DNA of 45,845 bases, taken from contig DASREM010000044.1 in assembly GCA_035652095.1 (NCBI GenBank), positions 1 to 45,845 of the forward strand, read 5' to 3'. The notes beneath the pieces were generated by a model, which was given only the letters and a program-made list of their open reading frames with translations, was not told where the DNA came from and did not search any database. This DNA is from DASREM01 sp035652095 (GTDB lineage: Bacteria; Acidobacteriota; Terriglobia; Terriglobales; Acidobacteriaceae). Below, in pieces: positions 9,232 to 16,681 of the stretch. Each line of letters opens with the position of its first letter. Position 1 is the first letter of the stretch. Both the position numbers and the translations under genes were made by a program.

Positions 9232-10278
9232 ATGGCGACCACACCGACCAGCACGCCGCCGCCGAAGACTAACCGCATTGGCCTGACTGTCCTCGACTAC
9301 CGGGGCGGCAAGACCACGCTGTGCGCCGGCTGCGGGCACAACGCCATCTCGGAGCGCATCATTGACGCCATGTACGAGATGGGAGTGCCTCCGGAGCGTG
9401 TAATCAAGCCCAGCGGCATTGGCTGCTCCTCGAAAAGCCCGGCTTACTTCATGAGCCGCTCGCATAGCTTCAACGCCGTCCACGGACGTATGCCGTCGGT
9501 CGCGACCGGCGCCGTGCTCGCGAACCGCCGCCTGATTGCCCTGGGTGTCAGCGGCGACGGTGACACGGCATCGATCGGCATCGGGCAATTCGTTCACCTG
9601 ATGCGGCGCAATCTGCCGATCATCTACATCATCGAAGATAACGGAGTGTACGGCCTCACCAAGGGCCAGTTCTCGGCAACCGCCGACCTGGGGTCGAAGC
9701 TGAAGAGCGGGGTCATCAACGATCTCCCTCCGATTGACACCTGCGCGCTGGCGATCAGCCTGGGCGCAACGTTCGTCGGGCGATCGTTCTCCGGCGACAA
9801 AAAGCAGCTCATGAGCATGCTGAAGGCGGCGATTGCGCATCACGGCACGGTGATGCTGGACGTGGTTTCACCCTGCGTGACTTTCAACGATCATGAGGGC
9901 TCGACCAAGTCCTACAAGTACATGAAAGACCACGAGGAGCCGCTGCAGGAGTTGAGCTTCGTGCCGGCTTTCGAAGAGATCAATGTTGAGTACGATCCCG
10001 GCACCACCGTCAACGTCACCATGCATGACGGATCGCAGCTTCGCCTGCGGAAGCTGGAAGAAGATTACGATCCGACCAACAAAATCGAAGCCATCAAGCG
10101 GCTGGGCGAAGCACACGAAAAGGGCGAAGTGCTGACCGGTCTGTTTTACGTCAATACCCAGTCGCCGACGTTCATCGAGATGCTCAACATGACCGACCAG
10201 CCGCTGGCGACCTTGCCGGAGTCCGTCACCCGTCCCGGGAGGGAAGTGCTGGAGAGGGCGATGGAAGAGCTTCGCTAG
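9232..10278 (+). CDS. korB: 2-oxoacid:ferredoxin oxidoreductase, beta subunit (KorB type)
   Basis: Thiamine-diphosphate-binding beta subunit partnering KorA. 348 residues. The cluster-binding start TLCAGCGHNAI (about 28-38), IKPSGIGCSS, the GDGDTASIG metal/ThDP motif (about 107-115) closing with EDNGVYGLTKGQ, and the downstream SPCVTFND with a conserved Cys are all present. The cysteines at CAGCG, GIGC and PC are those that hold the single 4Fe-4S cluster in this family. ATG at 9232 begins one base after the korA stop, with GGAGGGGA just upstream inside korA. A strong bidirectional terminator follows at 10319-10358. The C-terminal 60 residues (FYVNTQSPTFIEMLNM) are typical of KorB. Confidence 0.93.
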   Translation: MATTPTSTPPPKTNRIGLTVLDYRGGKTTLCAGCGHNAISERIIDAMYEMGVPPERVIKPSGIGCSSKSPAYFMSRSHSFNAVHGRMPSVATGAVLANRRLIALGVSGDGDTASIGIGQFVHLMRRNLPIIYIIEDNGVYGLTKGQFSATADLGSKLKSGVINDLPPIDTCALAISLGATFVGRSFSGDKKQLMSMLKAAIAHHGTVMLDVVSPCVTFNDHEGSTKSYKYMKDHEEPLQELSFVPAFEEINVEYDPGTTVNVTMHDGSQLRLRKLEEDYDPTNKIEAIKRLGEAHEKGEVLTGLFYVNTQSPTFIEMLNMTDQPLATLPESVTRPGREVLERAMEELR

Positions 10279-10284
10279 GTCGCG

Positions 10285-10394
10285 TACCGAGTTGTGAGTA
10301 CCGGGTACCGAGAAGAAGAAAACTAAAAGCCTTCCGAAGAATCGGAGGGCTTAGTTTTGCGCGGTGCTCGCAACTCGGTACTCGCAACTCAGTA
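10285..10394. repeat. Inverted/direct repeat element flanking the korB terminator
   Basis: TACCGAGTTGTGAG at 10285-10298 is the inverse of CTCGCAACTCGGTA at 10367-10380 with one mismatch, and that unit is repeated directly at 10381-10394 as CTCGCAACTCAGTA. The terminator hairpin lies between the inverted arms, so the whole stretch can fold as a long cruciform. It resembles a short REP-like intergenic element. No coding capacity or target duplication is obvious. Confidence 0.55.
10319..10358. terminator. Bidirectional intrinsic terminator after korB
   Basis: AAAACTAA(AA) followed by GCCTTCCGA, a loop AGAA, TCGGAGGGC and then TTAGTTTT. The stem has one G-T mismatch. The A-run on the left and the T-run on the right make it work from both sides, serving korB from the left and the minus-strand small gene (ending at 10399) from the right. 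Confidence 0.8.
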
Positions 10395-10398
10395 CTGA

Positions 10399-10602
10399 CT
10401 ACGCTGTTTTCCTCTGGCGCACCGGTTCTCCGGAGTGTTCGGGACTTTGGCCGGGTTCGGGGAAGTCGCTGTCAGCATCCTTGATCATCTCGTCCTGATC
10501 GCGGTGCCCGAGTTGGCCATTCATGGAAGTATTCCCGCCCTGATTGTTTTCGTCCTGCTCCACTGCGCCTTTGGCGCGATCCTGATCCTTGCGATCCGTC
10601 AT
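10399..10602 (-). CDS. Small hydrophilic protein of unknown function
   Basis: 67 residues, very rich in Asp, Glu, Gln, Asn and Gly, with no membrane segment and no Cys. The sequence has the look of a small disordered conserved protein (QGGNTSMNGQLGHRDQD, then DSDFPEPGQSPEHSGEP) rather than of antisense noise. It reads toward the bidirectional terminator, which fits a real convergent gene. The start ATG at 10602 has only a loose GGAG 11 bases upstream. No function can be offered; low-complexity acidic composition suggests a stress- or desiccation-type protein at most. Confidence 0.5.
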   Translation of the reverse strand: MTDRKDQDRAKGAVEQDENNQGGNTSMNGQLGHRDQDEMIKDADSDFPEPGQSPEHSGEPVRQRKTA

Positions 10603-10723
10603 CTATGAATGCTCCAGGAGGCGGAGGAACCATACTCGCCTACGGGGACTAGAGTACCGCGAAACTTTTCCACACGGAATACGTTTTACCATGCAGAAAC
10701 GCGGGTGTTTTCAAGGAGAGAAC

Positions 10724-10924
10724 ATGAAGAAGTTTATATTTGCGGTTGCGACTGCGGCGATGTTGAGTATAGCGGGATGGGGGCAGAACGCGGCCCCGGC
10801 GAGCCCTGCGCCGGCAGCGGCGCCCAGCGAGCGGCATGAAGGGCGAGTGGAACGGCGGCATCGGCGGCGTGTGCATCGCCATCATGCGCGGAGGGAGCGG
10901 CGGCGGCATCATCGCGCCGCTTAG
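10724..10924 (+). CDS. Small secreted Arg/His-rich peptide
   Basis: 66 residues starting at the ATG at 10724, with AAGGAG at 10713-10718 (five-base spacer). Residues 1-20 form a clear signal peptide (KK, then a hydrophobic core, ending AGWGQ). A short Ala/Pro linker (PASPAPAAAP) follows, then a C-terminal tail made almost wholly of Arg and His (RRHRRRVHRHH and on). Such tails can bind nucleic acid, polyanions or metals, or buffer acid, as in small periplasmic acid-shock proteins. No homologous domain is recognised. The perfect ribosome site and signal peptide make it credible despite its size and GC-rich tail. An open frame continues upstream to 10589, but lacks a signal. Confidence 0.65.
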   Translation: MKKFIFAVATAAMLSIAGWGQNAAPASPAPAAAPSERHEGRVERRHRRRVHRHHARRERRRHHRAA

Positions 10925-11026
10925 AGCGCGGTTGCTGATGTCAGACGTCAGGCGGGACTGAACCGTGTGCCGCGGAGTTGCGCGGCCGCTGAGGACGCGG
11001 CGGTACGGGCCCGTGACCTTCGTTCC

Positions 11027-11054
11027 TTGCCACGTCCTGCCGCCTGCCTAGAAT
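11027..11054 (+). promoter_or_regulatory. Promoter giving a leaderless transcript of the mini-ferredoxin gene
   Basis: TTGCCA at 11027-11032, a 16-base spacer, and TAGAAT at 11049-11054; both boxes match the sigma70 consensus at five of six positions. Only six bases separate the -10 box from the ATG at 11061, so transcription should begin at or next to the A of ATG. There is no Shine-Dalgarno. Confidence 0.6.
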
Positions 11055-11060
11055 GGAAGC

Positions 11061-11369
11061 ATGACGGCTCCCAGCACGCTGTTCCGGCCCTACTCGCGTC
11101 TGGTGAAGATCACCGTCATGGACCGTGAGTACGAGGTCCCGGAAAACAATCCCCTTCTGCGCTGCCTCCAGTTTCTCGCCCCTGAGGCCATTTCCTACGG
11201 AAGGTTTTGTTGGAATGAAGATTGCCAGTACTGCCGAGTCAGCTTTGATCTGGGAGAGGGAACTGCGACGCGGGCGGCGCTGTCGTGCAAGCTCCCGGTG
11301 CAGGAAGGAATGCGGATCAAAGAGGTCTCGACCGAGATCCGTTATTGCCTGAGGGGATTACGGGGATAG
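11061..11369 (+). CDS. Small [2Fe-2S] ferredoxin-like protein
   Basis: 102 residues. Four cysteines in the order C-x4-C-x2-C then a distant C (FCWNEDCQYC at about 49-58, SCKLP at about 75) match the plant-type [2Fe-2S] ferredoxin pattern, and the TRAALSCKLPVQEGM part resembles the conserved turn before the last ligand (LACQTxVxxGM). The N-terminal ITVMDREYEVPENNPLLRCLQFL fits the beta-grasp start of that fold. It probably carries electrons; the partner is not evident, since the neighbours are Tol-Pal genes on the opposite strand. It is shorter at the C-terminus than stand-alone ferredoxins. The start is supported by the promoter immediately upstream, which predicts a leaderless message. Confidence 0.65.
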   Translation: MTAPSTLFRPYSRLVKITVMDREYEVPENNPLLRCLQFLAPEAISYGRFCWNEDCQYCRVSFDLGEGTATRAALSCKLPVQEGMRIKEVSTEIRYCLRGLRG

Positions 11370-11422
11370 TCATCCCCCTTATCGTTCCGAGGGAAGCGAC
11401 GACAACCGCAGGAAACGAATTC

Positions 11423-12265
11423 TTATTCTCCTGGACTGCGCCGTCCGGTCCCCGCGCTTGCCGATACGCCCAGCTTTCGCAGACGATCGCGGGCCTGGGT
11501 GGCTTCGGTCGATCGCGGATAGCGCTGGATCACGTGTCGCAGGGCTGTCACTCCGTCGTCTTTCTGTCCCAGTTCGATGAGGGCCAAGCCTTTCTTCAGT
11601 TCTGCCGCTGGCGCTTTGTTTCCAGTAGGGAAGTTCTGAATCACCTGGTCGTAATTCTTGACTGCTTCCTGGTAATTGCCTTGCCGGAACTGCATATCGG
11701 CAAGGTAGAAATACGAATTCCCGGCAAGGTCTGTCGTGGGATAGTACTTGATGTAGTCGCTAAACTCCTGCACCGCGAGGTCATTTTTGCCGGCGTTGTA
11801 ATCGCGCAAAGCGTTGTTATAGAGAACGTCCGGCGGAGGCGCCGCAGCCTGCTGCTGCTGTTGTGCCTGCGTCGCGGCAAGGGTCTGCTGCGCCGACTGC
11901 ATGGCTTCGAGTTCCTGGCTGACCTTGCTCAACCGCGCCTTCAACTCGTCGAGGGTATCGTTGAGCGCCTGGATCTGTCCGGAAACCTGGTCTACGCGCG
12001 CGCCGCTGTCACTTTGCTGCTTCTCGAGCGACTGCTGGAGCTGGTTGATCGAGTTCGCGACCTTGTTGACGTTATCCGTACTCTGCTCAATCAGGTGCTG
12101 CATCACGCCCATCTGCTGGTCAAACGACTGCTTCATGTTCGTCATCTGATCCTGAAGTTGCTGGACCTGGGTCTGCAGCTGCACGATTTCCTTACTGACA
12201 CCCCAGGCCGGCGTAATGGCCCCTACCAGAATCACGAGCGCGATCGAGAAACGTTGGATTTTCAT
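11423..12265 (-). CDS. cpoB: Tol-Pal system protein CpoB/YbgF (coiled coil plus TPR)
   Basis: Periplasmic coordinator of peptidoglycan synthesis and outer-membrane constriction at division. About 280 residues. Signal peptide MKIQRFSIALVILVG..PAWG; then a long Gln-rich coiled coil (about 25-150) that drives oligomerisation; a QQQQQAAAPPP linker; then three TPR units from about 160 (LYNNALRDYNAGKNDLA, YFYLADMQFRQGNYQEA, LKKGLALIELGQKDDG), the standard YbgF layout. The ATG at 12265 is taken because it opens directly into the signal peptide; an in-frame ATG at 12283 adds six residues. Last gene of the tolQ-tolR-tolA-tolB-pal-cpoB run; 160 bases separate it from pal, with a GTGGAG/CTCCAC hairpin in between. 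The coiled coil here is longer than in enteric CpoB. Confidence 0.9.
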   Translation of the reverse strand: MKIQRFSIALVILVGAITPAWGVSKEIVQLQTQVQQLQDQMTNMKQSFDQQMGVMQHLIEQSTDNVNKVANSINQLQQSLEKQQSDSGARVDQVSGQIQALNDTLDELKARLSKVSQELEAMQSAQQTLAATQAQQQQQAAAPPPDVLYNNALRDYNAGKNDLAVQEFSDYIKYYPTTDLAGNSYFYLADMQFRQGNYQEAVKNYDQVIQNFPTGNKAPAAELKKGLALIELGQKDDGVTALRHVIQRYPRSTEATQARDRLRKLGVSASAGTGRRSPGE

Positions 12266-12425
12266 AATCGGTTCCATGCGCAACAGGATGTAACGAAAGC
12301 GGCCTTTCTGGGGAGGATAGCGCGTTCAGACGACAGTTGTCTTGCGAGCCTGCCTCATCGCCGCTCCCGGCCAACTGGTGAGAGGCGTGGAGGGCAGAAC
12401 ACGTTGCTCCACCCCCCTCGCAAGG

Positions 12426-13163
12426 TCATTTCTGATAAACGAAGTGGCCGCGCCGATTCTGCTGCCAGCACGACTCGTTGGACTCGGTGCAGAACGGCTT
12501 TTCCTTGCCGTAACTGATGGTCTTGATGCTGGAGGCATTGACGCCGCCTTGCACCAAGGCATTCTTTACGGCGCTGGCGCGGCTATCGCCTAAAGCCAGG
12601 TTGTATTCGGTGGAGCCGCGCTCGTCGCAGTGTCCCTCAATCGTGAATCCGATATTGGGATGCTGCTTGAGGAAAGCAATATCTCCCTGGAGCGCAGTTT
12701 GCTGGTCCGCGCGGATCGTGGAGGAGTCGTAATCGAAATAGACGTCCTTGACGTTCTGCGCGAAAAGCTCCTCCTCGGTTGCCGAAGGCGGTGGTGGAGG
12801 CGGCGGTGGCGGCGCGCTGACCGTAACCCGCGCGGTTGCATCCTGGGTTCCGCCGGGCCCTTTCGCGGTCAGGTGATAGGTGGTCGAGTCCGCCGGAGTC
12901 ACCTGCTGCGAACCGCTGGCCTGCACTGCGCCGATGCCGTCAATACTGACGTCGGTCGCATTGGTCGTCTGCCAGCTGAGCGTGGTCGGCTGGCCCTTGT
13001 TCACCGTGTCGGGATTCGCGCTTAGCGACGCCGTCGGTGCGGCCGGCGGTGGTGGCGGTGGTGGCGGCGGCGGTGGAGTCTTCTTCTTACAGGCTCCCAG
13101 CATCATGACAGCGAATAAAGCGAATACCAGAGTGATCCACTTCAACGTTAGCTGCTTCTTCAC
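12426..13163 (-). CDS. pal: Peptidoglycan-associated lipoprotein Pal with an extra Ig-like domain
   Basis: Outer-membrane lipoprotein that anchors to peptidoglycan and binds TolB. 245 residues. Signal peptide ends in the lipobox MLGAC (Cys25 lipidated). After a run of 11 prolines comes a roughly 75-residue Ig-like domain (ASLSANPDTVNKGQPTTLSW to ATARVTVSA), then a second run of nine prolines, then the OmpA/Pal domain with VYFDYDSSTIR, IEGHCDERGSTEYN and LGDSRASAV; the NLALGDSRA and DERG residues bind diaminopimelate. The Ig-like insertion and doubled polyproline spacers are absent from enteric Pal and lengthen the reach from membrane to cell wall. The C-terminus has a Cys pair (FCTESNESC) common in Pal. 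It lies 33 bases downstream of tolB. Confidence 0.93.
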   Translation of the reverse strand: MKKQLTLKWITLVFALFAVMMLGACKKKTPPPPPPPPPPPAAPTASLSANPDTVNKGQPTTLSWQTTNATDVSIDGIGAVQASGSQQVTPADSTTYHLTAKGPGGTQDATARVTVSAPPPPPPPPPSATEEELFAQNVKDVYFDYDSSTIRADQQTALQGDIAFLKQHPNIGFTIEGHCDERGSTEYNLALGDSRASAVKNALVQGGVNASSIKTISYGKEKPFCTESNESCWQQNRRGHFVYQK

Positions 13164-13196
13164 CTTCTGATCCTCCCCTGTATAAACATGAGTGCC

Positions 13197-14543
13197 CTAC
13201 TTGAAACTCCAATTCGGCTGCGAGTTGCTGCCACTCGTAGTCAGAGCTTTCTGATTGGTGCCGTCTGCCAGCATGGTCCAGATTTGCTCGCTCCCGGAGC
13301 GGCTGGACTGGAACACGATGTGCCGTCCGTCAGGCGACCACGACGGAAAGTCGTTCCGTCCGCCATCGTGCGTCAACTGTACCCACTGTTTGCTGGCCAC
13401 ATCCATAATGTAAATGTCCTGCGCCCCGGGAGCGCCGGGACCGTACTTGCGAATCCAGGAAAAAACCAGGAATTGCCCATTTGGGGACCAAGACGGTGAC
13501 ACCGCATAGCCCTGGTCGGTAACCCGCTGCACGTTCGTGCCGTCGGCTTCCATGGTGTAGATCTGGGGCAAGCCGGTACGTCCGCTGACGAAGGCGATCT
13601 GCGAGTTCGTCTTGCGGTTCCAGGTCGGCGAAGATTCCGGCCCGCGCGACGAGGTGATTTGTTTCATGTTCTTGCCGCTAGCATCGCAGGTATAGATTTC
13701 GGTTGCTCCGCCGCGCGAGGAAGCCAACGCCAGCTTCGTGCCATCTCCCGACCAGGCCGGCGAATAGTTGCCTCCTCCGAACCGCGGAAAGGTCACCAGC
13801 CGGTTGAGTTCCATGGAGTACATCAGGATTTCCCAACTGCCGCGAGTAATCGAACTGAACGCCAGGCGCGAGCCATCGGGCGAAATGCGCGGCGACAGAG
13901 AAATCGAGCCCAGCCGCGTAATCTGCCGCTGGTTGTTGCCGTCGTAATCCATGGCCCAGATTTCTTTGTGGCCGGCGCCGCTGCTGCGCACATAGTAAAT
14001 CGAGCTCTCGGCGATTCCCGCGATTCCGCCACCCAGGCGGAAGATGATCTCGTCGGCGAACTTATGCGCGATGGTGCGGACCGCCGCGGTGGTGGCTGCG
14101 TCCGTATATTGCTTGCCCAGCACCTGCGGCGAAGTGACGTTCTTCACGTCATAAAGCCAGCCCTGCACGGTAACGTTGTTGCCGGAAGCTCCCAGATTGC
14201 CGAACGCGAGCATGGCGGCATTTGGCGGCGGCGAACTGTACGCTTCAAACTTGACGTCGGCCGGGGTGCCCGGAATGTCGGTGGGTAGGAAGCTCTTCGA
14301 AACCATGTCGAAGATGCCGGCATTATCCAGGTCGTTATAAAGGGTGTCGTTGAACGTTCGCAGTAGGTCTGCGTTTTTTGCGTCGTTGTTCGAGGCCTTG
14401 AAGTCCGGAACCGCAAGTCGAATTTTCTCGACTCCCAGGCCGGTACCGGTCTTGATCCAGTCCTGCGCGAAGCTGGCAACACAAAGAAGCAGGGCTACCG
14501 CGAAAAGTTGTATTGCGCGTACCAATGAAGATTTGCCCAACAT
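13197..14543 (-). CDS. tolB: Tol-Pal system beta-propeller protein TolB
   Basis: Periplasmic TolB: an N-terminal alpha/beta domain followed by a six-bladed propeller that binds Pal. 448 residues. A signal peptide (VRAIQLFAVALLLCVASFAQ) is followed by the domain at about 30-190 (KIRLAVPDFK, VTVQGWLYDVKN), then WD40-like/PD40 blades: SPRISPDGSRLAFSS, SPAWSGDGTKLALAS, SPTWNRKTNSQIAFVS, SPSWSPNGQFLVFS and FPSWSPDGRHIVFQS. Two ATGs are adjacent; AAAGGAA leaves four bases before the second (14543) and one before the first (14546), so the second is preferred. 45 bases separate it from tolA. Confidence 0.95.
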   Translation of the reverse strand: MLGKSSLVRAIQLFAVALLLCVASFAQDWIKTGTGLGVEKIRLAVPDFKASNNDAKNADLLRTFNDTLYNDLDNAGIFDMVSKSFLPTDIPGTPADVKFEAYSSPPPNAAMLAFGNLGASGNNVTVQGWLYDVKNVTSPQVLGKQYTDAATTAAVRTIAHKFADEIIFRLGGGIAGIAESSIYYVRSSGAGHKEIWAMDYDGNNQRQITRLGSISLSPRISPDGSRLAFSSITRGSWEILMYSMELNRLVTFPRFGGGNYSPAWSGDGTKLALASSRGGATEIYTCDASGKNMKQITSSRGPESSPTWNRKTNSQIAFVSGRTGLPQIYTMEADGTNVQRVTDQGYAVSPSWSPNGQFLVFSWIRKYGPGAPGAQDIYIMDVASKQWVQLTHDGGRNDFPSWSPDGRHIVFQSSRSGSEQIWTMLADGTNQKALTTSGSNSQPNWSFK

Positions 14544-14588
14544 CATTTCCTTTGTAGAAGCTGTGAGCCGAAAGCCAGACTCGAAGCT

Positions 14589-15377
14589 CTATCTCTTGTA
14601 ATCGAACCAAAACTCAACCGAAACCTTATTTCCTGAATAATCGGGTGGTAGTGGACCAAAAGTATCAATGCGCTGTACGGCCCGAATTGCCGACTGGTCC
14701 AGCGACGGGACACCGCTGGATTGCTCAATTTGCACGTTACTGGGATGCCCATCGCGCATCACATCGAAAGTGACGTAGGCGCGCCGGGCATCGCTGACCC
14801 GCGGGTCCACTTCGTACTTGAGCCAATTCTCGGAGACTTTCTGCTGCACCACGCGCACGTACCAGGCGTAGCGCGTGCCGAAGTCACCTCCGCCGCCGGT
14901 GAAGCCGAACCCGCCCTTGGCTCCGCCAGCGCTGAAGACGCCGTAGGGACCGCTCACGGGACCGCCCTGTCCGAAGGGAACCACGTTGTTCGCCTCTTCC
15001 ACAGGCTGAGGTTCGGGTTTCTTCTGCGTAGCGCTGGTCTCTTTTTTCGACTTCTTCTTGGCGTTCTGGTCCGGGATCGGAATCGCGTCGGGTTCCTTCA
15101 CGTCAGGCTTGGGAAGCGATTGCGCAAGTCCCGTGGATTCGTTCGCCAGCACATTGTTGGTCTGGTTCGGATTCGCCGGCAGCGGCACCGTGCTGACCAA
15201 GGTCACGCCGATCGCGTCGCCTCCTCCGCCGGCGCCCCATCCTGAGCCGGAATGTCCGGGGGCGATCACGGCGTAGCCGATGATCGAGGCCGCCACAGCC
15301 ATGTGCAGCCCGAACGACCAGGCCAGGTTGCGTCCCCAGCGGTCGTGCTCAAAGAAGATTTCAGCGTTTGCCGACAT
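14589..15377 (-). CDS. tolA: TolA-like protein with TonB C-terminal domain
   Basis: Inner-membrane-anchored energy transducer of the Tol system. 262 residues: short cytoplasmic start, one membrane helix (LAWSFGLHMAVAASIIGYAVIA, about 17-39), a Gly-rich patch, a Lys/Pro/Glu spacer (about 95-140), a second Gly-rich stretch, and a TonB/TolA C-terminal domain (about 170-260: RYAWYVRVVQQKVSENW, YVTFDVMRDGHPSNVQIEQSSG). The C-terminal domain is TonB-like rather than enteric TolA-like, but position between tolR and tolB assigns it to Tol. Its start overlaps the end of tolR by 17 bases, so translation is coupled. The spacer is much shorter than in E. coli TolA. A separate TonB for the receptor at 43-45 kb is not in the window. 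Confidence 0.88.
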   Translation of the reverse strand: MSANAEIFFEHDRWGRNLAWSFGLHMAVAASIIGYAVIAPGHSGSGWGAGGGGDAIGVTLVSTVPLPANPNQTNNVLANESTGLAQSLPKPDVKEPDAIPIPDQNAKKKSKKETSATQKKPEPQPVEEANNVVPFGQGGPVSGPYGVFSAGGAKGGFGFTGGGGDFGTRYAWYVRVVQQKVSENWLKYEVDPRVSDARRAYVTFDVMRDGHPSNVQIEQSSGVPSLDQSAIRAVQRIDTFGPLPPDYSGNKVSVEFWFDYKR

Positions 15378-15789
15378 TGGTTTGCAGAGGCTGCGTCACG
15401 ATACTGACATTGGAAATTCCCGACTGCTTGACTGCATCCATGACCGTGGCAAAGGCCCCAAACGGGACGTCTTCATCGGCACGAATGAAAATCGATTGGT
15501 GCTGGGGATCGCGAATCTTCTGCTTCAGCGTGGCGCCGATCTGGTTGATATTGATCGCGTCGTTTCCCAGGAACACACGCTGCTTCTTGTCAATGCTGAT
15601 CACCATGCGCTCCTCGGTGATCTCTTTCACGGTGCGCGTCTTTGGAACGCTGACTTCAATGCCCGACTGCAGCACCGGCGCGGTCACCATGAAGATGATC
15701 AACAACACCAGCACCACGTCCACCAGGGGCGTGATGTTGATATCTGAGAGCGATGTCTGAGTGCGTCCGTTGGCAGCCGTAAAAGCCAT
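15361..15789 (-). CDS. tolR: TolR/ExbD-type biopolymer transport protein
   Basis: Proton-channel partner of TolQ. 142 residues: one membrane helix near the N-terminus (INITPLVDVVLVLLIIFMVTAP, about 18-40) with the channel Asp in PLVDVVLVLL, then a small periplasmic domain that binds cell wall or partner (about 50-140, EERMVISIDKKQRVFLG). The ATG at 15789 shares its A with the TAA stop of tolQ, so the two are translationally coupled. ExbD and TolR cannot be told apart by sequence alone; the gene order supports TolR. Confidence 0.92.
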   Translation of the reverse strand: MAFTAANGRTQTSLSDINITPLVDVVLVLLIIFMVTAPVLQSGIEVSVPKTRTVKEITEERMVISIDKKQRVFLGNDAININQIGATLKQKIRDPQHQSIFIRADEDVPFGAFATVMDAVKQSGISNVSIVTQPLQTNVGKR

Positions 15790-16502
15790 TACCTCCGCAC
15801 CTCCGCCTCGGCGCGATACGCAGGCTGCTGGCGCTCGACCGCGTTGAGCATTTCGAGAGCGAAGTCATCGCCCCGGGCGGCAAAGTCGCGGATCGAGCTG
15901 CCGATCAGGTTGTATGCGATCACGGCGGGAATAGCGGCGGCAAGACCGGCGGCGGTGGTAATCAAGGCTTCCGAAATGCCCGGAGCCACCGCGCGTAAGG
16001 TGGCTGCGCCCGCAGTCCCCAATCCATGGAATGCGTCAATGATGCCCCAGACAGTTCCAAACAGTCCGACGAATGGAGTGACCGCTCCGGTAATTGCGAG
16101 CCACGGAAGATTGCGCTCAAAACGGGTGAGTTCCTCGGAGGCTGCGATCTGCATCGCCCTTTGTACCGAAACAGGGTTGTTGAGCGTACCCGAGTTCCCG
16201 ACCTGGCGTTTGTATTCCTCAATGCCGCCTTCGAAGATTCCGACCAGCGGGCTGGGCCGGAATTGTTCCGCCACCGCGGCCACGTCCTGCAGTCGCTGCG
16301 CCTTGCGGAACGCGCGCACGAAACGTCCGCTTTGTACCTTGGCGCGGCGGAGCAGGTTCCACTTGGAGAGGATAATTGCCCACGAGATCACGCTGAAGGC
16401 CAGCAGAAGGAGAAGGACTACCTTGGCGACGGCTCCCGTTTCCTGAACCAGGTCAACGATTTCGCCGCCGACGAACATGGTCAGCAGGTAAGAAAGATGC
16501 AT
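15789..16502 (-). CDS. tolQ: TolQ/ExbB/MotA-type proton channel protein
   Basis: Inner-membrane proton channel subunit that powers TolA. 237 residues with three membrane helices: about 25-48 (VAKVVLLLLLAFSVISWAIIL), about 140-165 (AITGAVTPFVGLFGTVWGII) and about 180-205 (EALITTAAGLAAAIPAVIAYN). The motifs GLFGTVWGIIDAF and GISEALITTAAGLAAAIPAV are diagnostic for the ExbB/TolQ family. It is the first gene of the operon. A TATAAT box at 16534-16529 sits 26 bases before the start codon. A short spacing of one shared base links it to tolR. ybgC, often first in tol operons, is absent here. Confidence 0.93.
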   Translation of the reverse strand: MHLSYLLTMFVGGEIVDLVQETGAVAKVVLLLLLAFSVISWAIILSKWNLLRRAKVQSGRFVRAFRKAQRLQDVAAVAEQFRPSPLVGIFEGGIEEYKRQVGNSGTLNNPVSVQRAMQIAASEELTRFERNLPWLAITGAVTPFVGLFGTVWGIIDAFHGLGTAGAATLRAVAPGISEALITTAAGLAAAIPAVIAYNLIGSSIRDFAARGDDFALEMLNAVERQQPAYRAEAEVRR

Positions 16503-16528
16503 TTTATCTCGGAGAAGCGTTTTGTCCG

Positions 16529-16534
16529 ATTATA
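16529..16534 (-). promoter_or_regulatory. Putative -10 box of the tol-pal operon
   Basis: A perfect TATAAT on the minus strand, 26 bases before the tolQ start, in the 179-base gap to the divergently transcribed PRC-barrel gene. The best candidate -35 (TAAGCA at 16557-16552, 17-base spacer) matches at only three positions. Confidence 0.5.
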
Positions 16535-16681
16535 GACCAATGCTGTTGGAGTGCTTAGCTGTTCAAGGCTGTGAATTAACGATCTCGGTTCTACCCACCT
16601 CAGTCCTGCGGAGCGCATCCAAACTCGGCTCACACATCGGTTCGATTGTGGGCCACAGAAATGCCAAATTCAGGAGGCAGC

